A stretch of DNA of 12,940 nt from Clostridium sp. UBA4108 (GCA_002381695.1 DFXM01000039.1:318607-331546); one strand, 5' to 3'; positions 1 through 6,232 are shown, counted from the first letter of the stretch. The notes: generated by a model not told the origin, from the letters alone. Numbers and translations are program-made.

Positions 1-10
1 TAATTGATAT

Positions 11-61
11 GAGCTTCATATTATTACTGCAAATGGTATTCACAGCAATAATATGAAGTTC
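11..61. repeat. Long inverted repeat (hairpin) past the brnQ stop
   Basis: Arms 11-29 and 43-61 are complementary over 19 bp with two imperfect positions, around a 13-nt loop. It lies 33 bp beyond the brnQ stop codon, so it could end or protect the brnQ transcript. In the brnQ direction no U-tract follows the stem (the next bases are ATATCAATTA), so a classical intrinsic terminator is not clearly supported. The window edge hides what lies to the left. Confidence 0.6.
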
Positions 62-93
62 AATTTCAATATTTCATAAATTAAGAATATTTT

Positions 94-1365
94 TTAACAT
101 AAATCACTTATATTTTGTTTTGACCTAGGAAATATAAGATATCCTATTAATATAGAAATTACAGTTGGAATAAGCCAAGCAAATCCTAATTTACCAAGAG
201 GGATAAAATCTAGTTTAATATAAGGTATTATTTCAAGTATACCAAATACCAATGAAGTGTAAATACCAATTCTTACTGCTTTTACATTTCTTATATATCT
301 ATCAGCTAGTGTAGTAACTATTAAAGTTATTGTTACTGGATATAGTACATTTAAAATAGGACTAGATATATTAATAATATTATCAACACCAAGACTCCCA
401 ATTATAATACTTATTATTGAAATTACAATCGCATTTATTTTATAAGGAAGTTTTCCATTTGATATTTTTTCGAAAAATGAAGAACCAGCAGTTAATAGTC
501 CAATAGAGGTTGTTAAACAAGCAAGACCAATGGCAAGACCTATCATAGTAGAGCCAAGATTACCTAGAATAGCTTTGGATATTGATAATAATAAACTTGT
601 CTTAGATAAATCAGAAATTTCAAATCCACTTGTTTGAGCACCTAAAAACATTAAACCACCGTAAATGAATGCTAAACCAATTATAGCAACACCACCTGAT
701 TTAAGGGTCATAGGAAGTATTTCTTTATTTGAATAGTTTTTTGCTCTAAGTGCATTTGTAATAACTGAGGCAAATAATAATCCAGCTAATGCATCCATAG
801 TTTGATAACCTTCTATAAAAGAAAGTGGTAATACAGAGGTTACATCAGTATGAATAATGTTCCCTATAGGAAAAATTATTCCTTTTACGATTATAAATGT
901 TAATATAAGTATTAACATAGGAGTAAGATATTTACCTATAGTATCAATTACGGAAGATCTTTTTAGTACAAATACTAAATTTATTCCAAAATATATTATC
1001 ATTGAAATAAGGGGAGTAAGACTAGGTATTAAAGGGCTGATAGTTAATTCATGAGTGGTTGCAGCGGTTCTTGGAATTGCAAGCATGGGACCTATGGCTA
1101 TAAATAATATTGTGGCAAAAATCAAAGCAAATTTGGGCCCTATTTTAGATGCCATTGTTTCAAAGGTACCATCACCTTTTGTTGCAGCTATTATAGCAAG
1201 AAGTGGTAGTCCAACTCCAGTACATACAAATCCTATAACTCCTAAAATATATTGGTCACCCACCATATTACCTAAAAATGGTGGGAATATTAAATTACCG
1301 GCACCAAAGAACATAGCAAATAAAGCAAATCCTATTATGATTACATCTTTTGTATTTTTTTTCAT
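94..1365 (-). CDS. brnQ: Branched-chain amino acid:cation symporter, BrnQ/LIVCS family
   Basis: A 423-residue integral membrane protein that should import leucine, isoleucine and valine with Na+ or H+. The N-terminal segment carries the BrnQ hallmark FFGAGNLIFPPFLG (residues about 19-32). The rest is a series of roughly twelve hydrophobic helices with short polar loops, and the length is close to the family norm of about 430-450. The start is set by an AAGGAGG at 1371-1377 (reverse strand), five bases upstream of the ATG. A TTGATA-17-TATAAT promoter lies just beyond, giving a leader of only about 20 nt. That leaves no room for a T-box or other leader riboswitch, so any amino-acid control would have to be at the promoter (CodY, for example, though I did not locate a site). 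It is a single-gene unit, divergent from the SUKH-like gene. The family call is firm; exact substrate preference cannot be read from sequence. Confidence 0.95.
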   Translation of the reverse strand: MKKNTKDVIIIGFALFAMFFGAGNLIFPPFLGNMVGDQYILGVIGFVCTGVGLPLLAIIAATKGDGTFETMASKIGPKFALIFATILFIAIGPMLAIPRTAATTHELTISPLIPSLTPLISMIIYFGINLVFVLKRSSVIDTIGKYLTPMLILILTFIIVKGIIFPIGNIIHTDVTSVLPLSFIEGYQTMDALAGLLFASVITNALRAKNYSNKEILPMTLKSGGVAIIGLAFIYGGLMFLGAQTSGFEISDLSKTSLLLSISKAILGNLGSTMIGLAIGLACLTTSIGLLTAGSSFFEKISNGKLPYKINAIVISIISIIIGSLGVDNIINISSPILNVLYPVTITLIVTTLADRYIRNVKAVRIGIYTSLVFGILEIIPYIKLDFIPLGKLGFAWLIPTVISILIGYLIFPRSKQNISDLC

Positions 1366-1392
1366 AGTTTCCTCCTTGAAGTTATTTTTAAT

Positions 1393-1421
1393 ATTATAAT
1401 ATGAATTTTTATTTTTATCAA
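1393..1421 (-). promoter_or_regulatory. Sigma-A-type promoter of brnQ
   Basis: Read on the reverse strand, TTGATA (1416-1421) and a perfect TATAAT (1393-1398) are separated by exactly 17 bp. Transcription should start near 1386, about 20 nt before the brnQ ATG, with the Shine-Dalgarno sequence in between. Confidence 0.75.
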
Positions 1422-1864
1422 ATAAAAATTGCCTTTAGATATATTAGTATATCATCAACATAGAATAACAATACATGGCTAGTAATATAAGTAAAGAGTA
1501 CAAGGGAAATGATATTGTGTTTATAGTAAAATGAATTTTATGGTATTTTTATGTTGTATATAGATTGTAATAATGAAACTCCATAATGCAAATAGGCTTT
1601 TCTTTCATAGGGTCTTAGCAAATCAAGTTTTCGGAACGGTTGAATAGGAATAATATGAAGTTATAATTAATCTAATTTTATATTTAAGCCTATTTCATTA
1701 AGTAGAAAATTAATTACAACTTACATAATTTAAAGAAAAGCTGTAGATATGGATAATGCAGGTTTGGTATGATAAAGATGGAAAAGATATTTTTAAATCC
1801 TGATACAAATAAAAATTTAACAACCTGTGTTACATAAGTATATAGGTTATTAAGGAGATCATAT
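1422..1864. other. Largely gene-free intergenic stretch with possible gene remnants
   Basis: No ORF here has both a start codon and a ribosome binding site. On the reverse strand about 41 codons are open across roughly 1541-1663 (translated piece: RPYERKAYLHYGVSLLQ), without a start codon. This could be a decayed coding fragment or chance. At the right end lies the 16-codon fragment described separately. The region is strongly AT-rich, and I found no convincing promoter for the downstream gene. Confidence 0.4.
1756..1803 (+). pseudogene. Short C-terminal-like ORF fragment ahead of the SUKH gene
   Basis: A 15-codon open stretch plus stop reads MQVWYDKDGKDIFKS. The pattern WYDKDGK followed by a short charged end is the kind of sequence seen at the C-termini of larger proteins. 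It ends about 60 bp before a SUKH/SMI1-KNR4 gene. In polymorphic toxin loci the toxin gene's 3' end usually lies just upstream of its SUKH immunity gene, so this may be the last trace of a lost toxin. The ATG has no Shine-Dalgarno sequence and the frame is closed by TAG just upstream, so it is not an intact gene. The identification is inference from position and amino-acid pattern only. Confidence 0.25.
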
Positions 1865-2494
1865 ATGGATAATATTGTTACTTTAGAAGAATTGGAAAGT
1901 ATCCTTGATGTAGAATTTCCAAAGGCTTTTCATCAGATTTATAGAGCAGGAGCAATGGAATGGTTAAAGCATTCCTATGATTGGCTTAATGAAAATCGAG
2001 GAACAGTTGAAGAAAATGCAGAATCATTTTTTTATAGCGTTGGAGGAGATTTTGAGCCCGTTGTATTTCCAGAAATACAAGAAACAATAAATTATTTTGA
2101 GGAAATGTTAGAGTATGATGAGAATTATAAATGTGGAAAGGTAAAAATTAATCCTGAGTATAGATTTATTCCTTTCGGGCAATTGGGTTCTGGAGATTTA
2201 TATTGTTTTTGGTATAGAAATGGTGAAAAAGAACCAGCAGTAGTTGTATATGGACATGATACGGGAGATATGGATATTTGGGCTAAGAATTTTGACGAGT
2301 TTCTATTTATTCAACTTGGAACATCGGTAGTAGATTGGGGGGATGATATTGATAATAAATCTATACAGGCTCATATAAATTTTTTGAAAGCTGAATATAA
2401 AGAAATATTTAAGTTTGGAGATATATATAAGATAAAATCAGCTATTGAATGTATGGGTGAACTTAAAAATCTAGAATATCTTATAGAGATATAG
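1865..2494 (+). CDS. SMI1/KNR4 (SUKH)-like protein, possible immunity protein
   Basis: A 209-residue acidic soluble protein with no signal peptide or membrane segment. Residues about 15-30 (FPKAFHQIYRAGA) resemble the opening helix of SUKH proteins. Residues 101-115 (FIPFGQLGSGDLYCF) followed by PAVVVYGHDTGD and a FDEFL helix match the core beta-sheet pattern of the SMI1/KNR4 superfamily. Bacterial members are mostly immunity proteins that neutralise polymorphic or contact-dependent toxins; others have unknown roles. The ATG is preceded by AAGGAG (1852-1857) at a 7-nt spacing. No toxin gene is present in the window; only a possible 3' remnant lies upstream. The gene is therefore either an orphan immunity gene or a SUKH protein with another job. 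Superfamily membership is likely; the immunity role is inferred. Confidence 0.75.
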   Translation: MDNIVTLEELESILDVEFPKAFHQIYRAGAMEWLKHSYDWLNENRGTVEENAESFFYSVGGDFEPVVFPEIQETINYFEEMLEYDENYKCGKVKINPEYRFIPFGQLGSGDLYCFWYRNGEKEPAVVVYGHDTGDMDIWAKNFDEFLFIQLGTSVVDWGDDIDNKSIQAHINFLKAEYKEIFKFGDIYKIKSAIECMGELKNLEYLIEI

Positions 2495-2544
2495 ATATAT
2501 TGGTAAAGGTAAGAAATGAGTTGAAGCTATGCTAAATTTGATAT

Positions 2545-2584
2545 TTTATATTAAGTTTAGTATCATATATAATATAGGATACTA
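2545..2584 (+). promoter_or_regulatory. Possible promoter with an inverted repeat around its -10
   Basis: TTTATA (2545-2550) and TATAAT (2568-2573) are 17 bp apart. TAGTATC (2558-2564) and its exact reverse complement GATACTA (2578-2584) flank the -10 with a 13-bp spacer, like an operator. A start near 2580 would put the 2601 ORF and the possible RNA structure at the head of the transcript leading into the CD3324-family gene. In AT-rich DNA this match is only suggestive. Confidence 0.4.
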
Positions 2585-2600
2585 TTTGGAGAGTGATAAT

Positions 2601-2690
2601 ATGGTGGACGAACTTATAATACATGAAAAGAACACAAAACTCTGCGCAAAGTCTGTAGATATGGCTTGGCGATGGTTTGTGCAGAGGTAA
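2601..2690 (+). CDS. Possible 29-residue small ORF or leader peptide
   Basis: The ORF starts at an ATG with GGAGAG (2588-2593) seven bases upstream and reads MVDELIIHEKNTKLCAK, then SVDMAWRWFVQR, before TAA. I do not recognise it. In its favour: a plausible promoter (2545-2573), a good ribosome binding site, and a position 88 bp ahead of the CD3324-family gene. Its 3' half overlaps two crossing complementary segments (2640-2686 and 2668-2704), so translation could influence RNA folding as in leader-peptide control. Against it: no homology can be judged, the length is very short, and it could be the truncated N-terminus of a lost gene. Confidence 0.35.
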   Translation: MVDELIIHEKNTKLCAKSVDMAWRWFVQR

Positions 2691-2704
2691 GTATTGATAT
2701 CGCC
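2640..2704 (+). other. Potential H-type RNA pseudoknot in the leader of the CD3324-family gene
   Basis: Helix 1 pairs CTCTGCGCAAA (2640-2650) with TTTGTGCAGAG (2676-2686), 11 bp with one G-U. Helix 2 pairs GGCGAT (2668-2673, plus a G-U at 2674/2698) with ATCGCC (2699-2704). The arms interleave, so the helices are either mutually exclusive or form a pseudoknot with a 17-nt first loop, one base between helices and an 11-nt last loop. TTTT follows the second helix directly. It matches no riboswitch class that I recognise. Confidence 0.35.
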
Positions 2705-2777
2705 TTTTATAGCTAAAATTCATATATACAGGCTTTGTTTCCTTAATTTAAAATAATAATTTTAAGGAGATGGCTTT

Positions 2778-3047
2778 GTGAAATATGTAAACGCTGAAGT
2801 GATTTTACCAGATAATCTAGTTATAGAAATTCAAAACTATATGCAAGGTGGATATTTATATATTCCATCTCAACCACAAAGAAGGAAAAAGTGGGGAGAA
2901 AATTCAGGAAGTCGTAATTATATAAGAAAAAGAAATGAAGATATACGCAATAAACATAAAAATGGAAATAAAATTAAAGATTTAGCTGAAGAATTTTTCT
3001 TATCAATTGATAGTATTAAGAAAATTGTATATACAAAGAATTTATAG
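2778..3047 (+). CDS. CD3324-family small helix-turn-helix-like protein
   Basis: An 89-residue basic protein starting at GTG, with AAGGAGA (2764-2770) seven bases upstream. It matches the pattern I know for the clostridial CD3324 family: an opening KYVNAEVILPDNL-IEIQNYMQGGYLYIP, a conserved KKWGENSGSR segment (residues 38-46), and a C-terminal part (about 48-87) with two helices resembling a helix-turn-helix (IKDLAEEFFLSIDSIKKIVY). The family's function is not established; DNA binding is plausible from this C-terminal part. A weak 6-bp hairpin (2741-2746/2762-2767) covers part of the ribosome binding site, and the leader carries the possible pseudoknot described separately. A strong terminator follows at once, so the gene ends its own transcription unit. 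Confidence 0.8.
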   Translation: MKYVNAEVILPDNLVIEIQNYMQGGYLYIPSQPQRRKKWGENSGSRNYIRKRNEDIRNKHKNGNKIKDLAEEFFLSIDSIKKIVYTKNL

Positions 3048-3051
3048 ATTT

Positions 3052-3087
3052 AAAGCTATTACTCTTTTAAGGAGTAATAGCTTTTTT
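3052..3087 (+). terminator. Intrinsic terminator of the CD3324-family gene
   Basis: AGCTATTACTC (3054-3064) pairs perfectly with GAGTAATAGCT (3072-3082) around a 7-nt loop, extended by two A-T pairs. Six T follow. It starts 4 bp after the stop codon. Confidence 0.9.
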
Positions 3088-3236
3088 ATGTGCAACCCTA
3101 TGGCTAGTGATAAATAGACCATAAGTCATGTGATACATCTATGTGTAAAAAACAATGCAGAAAGGTAAAATCCCTTTTATTTCATGAACTACCAGATTAA
3201 AGTTATATATAAGACAAAAAGGGAAGGGGAATCAGT

Positions 3237-4487
3237 ATGAGTATTAATTATAAAATAAATGAGTATATGGATTCTTACACTAAGTTATGGCCATTTAGTG
3301 GAGCAGTTGTAGCCGTAAATAATGGAGAAGTTATATTTAATAAAAGCTATGGAATGGCAAACATAGAGCATGGTGTTTCAAATATGACACAGACAAAATA
3401 TAAGATTGCTTCTCTTACAAAGCAGATTACCTGTATGGGAATAATGATTCTTAGAGAAAGAGGACTACTTAATACTAGTGATAGCATAAGGAGGTTTTTT
3501 CCTGATTATCCTGAACTTGATGAAAGAATAACAATTCATCATTTAATGACACATACATCTGGACTTTTTAATGATTTTTCAGTAGTAGATCCATATCTTA
3601 TCCTTGGAAAGCGTTTATTTACAGATAAGGAAGTATTTAACCTTTTTAAAGATATGCCACTTGAATTTGAGCCTGGTGAAGGCTGGAGTTATTGCTATTT
3701 TGGATACTATTTACTTGGTGTTATAATCGAGCGAGTTTCAGGAAAGTCATATATTGAATTTATAAAAGAAAATATCTTCAAGCCTTTAGGAATGAATGAT
3801 AGTGGACTTGATGATTACATTGAAATTCTTTCTAATAAAGCTAGTGGATATTATGCCAGTGGTGAAAAACTAATATGCTGTGAAATAGATACAATGAGCG
3901 CTTTTTCAGCAGGGGCTATTTATTCTACTACTAAGGATATCCTATTGTGGGATCAAGCCCTATACAGTGAAAAACTTGTATCAAAAAAGACCATGAATGA
4001 AATATTTACACCATATAAAGAAGATTATGGATACGGATGGATTATAGATAAAAACCTTAATCGTAAAAGAGTTCGCCATAGTGGTGGGGGAAATGGATTT
4101 AATCATCAATTTCACAGATATATAGATGATAAAGTTACTATCCTTGTATTAAGTAATTATGGATTTTCTAATTCTCTTAATATTAATGAAAATATTGCTA
4201 AAATAGTTTTTGATGAGGACTATTCCATGCCATCAAAGCCTGAAGCATTTAATTTGGATTTAAATATTTATGATAGTTATGTTGGTATATATCAGGAAGA
4301 GGGTTTAAAGTATGAAGTTAAAAGAGATGTAGACAAGTTATATTTTATACAGGAAAATAAATGGATAATGCCTATATATCCAATATCAGAAAACACATTC
4401 CATCACACCTGGTTAGATCAAGAATATATCTTTGAAAAAAATCATAAGGAGGAACTTTATTTTAATGGAATTAAGAAAATTTGTTAG
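3237..4487 (+). CDS. Beta-lactamase-fold serine hydrolase (class C / PBP4*-like)
   Basis: A 416-residue protein of the beta-lactamase/esterase superfamily that acts through a serine acyl-enzyme. The catalytic SxxK is SLTK (S59-K62). The family's structural landmarks are present: GxANxE at about 39-44, LMTHTSGL (103-110), PGEGWSY (146-152), the LGV-I-RVSGKSY helix, GAIYSTTKD (226-234), and the third box HSGG (281-284, in the place of KTG/HxG). The second box, usually Y-x-N, reads Y152-C-Y154, so the Asn is replaced. The last ~75 residues (from YVGIYQEEGL) look like the small C-terminal domain common in these proteins. There is no signal peptide or anchor, suggesting a cytoplasmic esterase or peptidase rather than a secreted beta-lactamase. 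A GAAGGGGA ribosome binding site lies six bases before the ATG. Its 3' end touches the LysR fragment, with no terminator between. The physiological substrate is unknown. Confidence 0.9.
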   Translation: MSINYKINEYMDSYTKLWPFSGAVVAVNNGEVIFNKSYGMANIEHGVSNMTQTKYKIASLTKQITCMGIMILRERGLLNTSDSIRRFFPDYPELDERITIHHLMTHTSGLFNDFSVVDPYLILGKRLFTDKEVFNLFKDMPLEFEPGEGWSYCYFGYYLLGVIIERVSGKSYIEFIKENIFKPLGMNDSGLDDYIEILSNKASGYYASGEKLICCEIDTMSAFSAGAIYSTTKDILLWDQALYSEKLVSKKTMNEIFTPYKEDYGYGWIIDKNLNRKRVRHSGGGNGFNHQFHRYIDDKVTILVLSNYGFSNSLNINENIAKIVFDEDYSMPSKPEAFNLDLNIYDSYVGIYQEEGLKYEVKRDVDKLYFIQENKWIMPIYPISENTFHHTWLDQEYIFEKNHKEELYFNGIKKIC

Positions 4488-4647
4488 TTTTCCCAAGTCT
4501 TTCAAACAGATGAACTCCCAACTCTCTTTCAAGTAATTGAATTTGCGATGTAATAGAAGATTGTGCATATCCAAGTTGCTCAGCTGCTTGTGTAAAATTA
4601 TTCAAGGTAGCAACGGTTACAAAGGCCTTAATTAATCGAATATCCAT
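4471..4647 (-). pseudogene. LysR-family regulator, truncated to its DNA-binding domain
   Basis: This reads MDIRLIKAFVTVATLNNF, then a textbook LysR winged helix-turn-helix (TQAAEQLGYAQSSITSQI followed by QLLERELGVHLFERLGKT). It stops after about 58 residues, whereas intact LysR regulators have about 290-300. LysR similarity ends at GKT; the next codons (NKFS, stop) lie in DNA shared with the serine hydrolase's last codons, so the breakpoint is near 4487-4491. The likely start is the ATG at 4647, with AAGGA (4656-4660, reverse strand) eight bases away; an ATG at 4656 overlaps that site and is less likely. The inducer-binding domain is absent. It is divergent from the nitroreductase gene, the usual arrangement of a LysR gene and its target. 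It is probably non-functional as a LysR regulator, though the stub could in principle still bind DNA. Confidence 0.85.
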
Positions 4648-4656
4648 AAAATACAT

Positions 4657-4946
4657 CCTTTAAATCGAAAATATTGATTAATGAAATAGAAACTATCGGT
4701 TTTACTAATTATAAATTCAATGCTAACATAATAACATACATTGAAATAGAGCCACAACGATAAATTTGATTTTTTGCTAGTAAAAGGTGATGTTCTAAAA
4801 ATAAAGAAGAAAAATAAAGAGATAGTAGCAAACACTTAAAACTGTAAGAATTATGTCTACTTTAAAATGCATTCATCAAAACTAATTATTGCTCAGAAGA
4901 GAAAAGAGTAAATAAGTTTTAAAATCATAATTGGGGGGTATGAAAA
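4657..4946. promoter_or_regulatory. Divergent intergenic region, LysR stub / nitroreductase
   Basis: About 290 bp of AT-rich DNA between the divergent starts. A 7-bp inverted repeat, TTCAATG (4716-4722) and CATTGAA (4739-4745), could be a remnant regulator site. I see no near-consensus promoter. The only other signal is the G-rich ribosome binding site (4933-4938) of the nitroreductase gene. Confidence 0.3.
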
Positions 4947-5453
4947 ATGAAGGAAATTTTTAACCGAAGAAGCATTAGAAAATATGAGGATAGACCTGTT
5001 GAAAAAGAAAAAATTGATAAACTGCTACGTGCTGCTATGCAAGCACCATAATCATTGAATCAGCAACCGTGGGAATTTATTGTTGTTGAGGACAAGAACG
5101 CTTTAAATAAATTGTCTTTGGCAATGTCTTATTCAAAACCTGTGGCTGGTTCTGCTATTACACTGGTTCTCTTGGCAAACAGCAATGATTTTAAGTTTCC
5201 AGCAGATTGGCAGCAGGACATGAGTGCAGCAGCGCAAAATATATTACTGGAAGCGACGCACCTGGGACTTGGAGCAGTTTGGCTTGGTATAGCAGCCCTT
5301 GATTCAGCAGTTGATTACGTTAAGGATATGTATAGCCTTCCAGATAACATAAAGCCTTTTGTCATGATTGCAATAGGATATCCAGCTGAACAGGAAAATA
5401 AATTTGTCGATCGATATAAAGCTGAAAAAGTTCACTATGAAAAATGGATGTAA
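4947..5453 (+). pseudogene. Nitroreductase-family gene with an in-frame stop at codon 35
   Basis: The full frame from the ATG at 4947 (GGGGGG ribosome binding site eight bases upstream) encodes about 168 codons of an FMN-dependent nitroreductase fold. It opens MKEIFNRRSIRKYEDRPV, the basic RRSxRxY segment that binds FMN phosphate. It reaches AAMQAP, hits TAA at 5049-5051, and continues in the same frame with SLNQQPWEF, the next conserved FMN-contact block, then GAVWLGI and a normal C-terminus (AIGYPAEQ...). Only this one codon disrupts the frame; a single change such as TCA to TAA would explain it. A restart at TTG 5055 lacks a ribosome binding site and would lose the FMN-binding N-terminus. 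It is therefore a recent nonsense mutant, unless the codon is read through or is a sequencing error. A terminator follows at 5521-5556. Confidence 0.85.
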
Positions 5454-5520
5454 ATTTAGTACAGAAGGTATTGAGGATATTATAATAAATCAGTGTTAAT
5501 TTAAATAATAGTAAGTGTTA

Positions 5521-5556
5521 AAAATCTATTTAGTAAAAATACGAAGTAGATTTTTT
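5521..5556 (+). terminator. Intrinsic terminator after the nitroreductase gene
   Basis: AAAATCTATTT (5521-5531) pairs with AAGTAGATTTT (5544-5554) with one G-U, around a 12-nt loop. The stem runs into a six-T tract (5551-5556). Confidence 0.65.
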
Positions 5557-5631
5557 GTTATAACTAATTTAGTAAAATAGGAAATGTTCTAAATGGGGAT
5601 AGATGATAAAATTATGAGATATAAACAGAAG

Positions 5632-5660
5632 TTGACATTATCACTAATTAGTGATAATAT
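5632..5660 (+). promoter_or_regulatory. Promoter of marR, predicted to give a leaderless mRNA
   Basis: A perfect TTGACA (5632-5637) is followed after 17 bp by TAATAT (5655-5660); GATAAT (5653-5658) is an alternative at 15 bp. Either puts the transcription start at about 5665-5667, essentially on the ATG at 5667. No Shine-Dalgarno sequence precedes that ATG. Confidence 0.7.
5637..5658. promoter_or_regulatory. 22-bp perfect palindrome, probable MarR operator
   Basis: ATTATCACTAA (5637-5647) is followed directly by its exact reverse complement (5648-5658). The palindrome begins at the last base of the -35 and overlaps the -10, so a bound dimer would block RNA polymerase. Position and symmetry fit autorepression by the MarR protein encoded immediately downstream. 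I see no second full copy in front of the azoreductase gene. Confidence 0.8.
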
Positions 5661-5666
5661 TTATGT

Positions 5667-6110
5667 ATGGAAAATATTAAAGAGTTAATCAGTAAAAGTA
5701 AATTAAATTTATCTACTCTAGTTGTTTTTACTAGAGCTGAACATGCAATTCACAAAAGAGAATTTCAAACCATAAAAGAAAGTGGTTTGACCAATGCTCA
5801 GTTTGGAGTTTTAGAAGCACTATATAACAAGGGTGATTTAAAGATATGTGAGTTAATAGAAAAAATATTAACTACCTCTGGAAATATAACTGTTGTTATA
5901 AAAAATTTAGAAAAGGAAGGGTTAGTAACGAAAAATTTAGATCCTGAAGATAGAAGAGCTGCTATTATATCTATAACTGATAAGGGAAGAAAAATTATAG
6001 AGGAAATTTTACCGGAACATATCAAAAATATCAATAAAATTTTTGATATTTTAACCGATGAAGAAAAAAATATGTTAAAAGATATTTTGAAGAAGTTTAA
6101 AAATCTATGA
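5667..6110 (+). CDS. MarR-family repressor, MhqR-like
   Basis: A 147-residue winged helix-turn-helix protein. Residues 41-50 (LTNAQFGVLE) and 58-88 form the DNA-binding helices, with the recognition helix TTSGNITVVIKNLEKEGLV. The wing carries the family signature DPEDRRAAIISITDKG (92-107). Terminal helices (1-35 and 115-147) supply the dimer interface. This pattern, together with a neighbouring azoreductase, resembles MhqR/YodB-type regulators that control quinone-detoxifying enzymes. There is a single cysteine, C61, at the start of a helix-turn-helix helix, not at the N-terminus where YodB/QsrR-type thiol switches sit, so sensing may be MhqR-like by ligand. The start at 5667 has no ribosome binding site and coincides with the predicted transcription start. 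Other upstream in-window ATGs (such as 5663) stop quickly. It is probably co-transcribed with the azoreductase gene. Confidence 0.9.
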   Translation: MENIKELISKSKLNLSTLVVFTRAEHAIHKREFQTIKESGLTNAQFGVLEALYNKGDLKICELIEKILTTSGNITVVIKNLEKEGLVTKNLDPEDRRAAIISITDKGRKIIEEILPEHIKNINKIFDILTDEEKNMLKDILKKFKNL

Positions 6111-6232
6111 TGTAAATTCAAAGAAATATGGAAAGACTATATTAAAAGGATCAGGCAAGCAATTTGAAATAGAAAACTTTTAATAGGAAATTTAATAAAT
6201 AATAGAATATAAATTGCAAAGGAGTAAGAAAT

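Noticed and set aside
857..1399. Two forward-strand ORFs (65 and 114 codons) inside and past brnQ
   Set aside because: They lie antisense to the clearly coding brnQ, have no family pattern and no good ribosome binding site; they are shadows of its biased codons.
1366..1440. T-box or other leader riboswitch for brnQ
   Set aside because: The promoter leaves only about 20 nt of leader, too short for any such element.
1649..1662. 14-bp copy of the arm of the 11-61 hairpin on the other side of brnQ
   Set aside because: AATAATATGAAGTT is so AT-rich that a match of this length is expected by chance in 13 kb; no wider similarity around it.
2532..2723. 63-codon reverse ORF opposite the CD3324 leader
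   Set aside because: It has no ribosome binding site and a low-complexity Tyr/Ile-rich product; it is opposite the possible leader RNA and more likely a chance opening.
4632..4835. 67-codon reverse ORF in the LysR/nitroreductase gap
   Set aside because: Phe/Ser/Tyr-rich product typical of AT-rich non-coding DNA, overlapping the LysR start in another frame.
6019..6050. Perfect 11-bp inverted repeat ATATCAAAAAT / ATTTTTGATAT inside marR
   Set aside because: It lies in coding sequence for a Lys/Ile/Asn/Phe-rich helix, where AT-rich codons easily create it; no promoter or end is nearby.
5798..6121. 107-codon reverse ORF opposite marR
   Set aside because: It is fully antisense to an unmistakable MarR gene; Ser/Phe/Ile-rich product without a motif.
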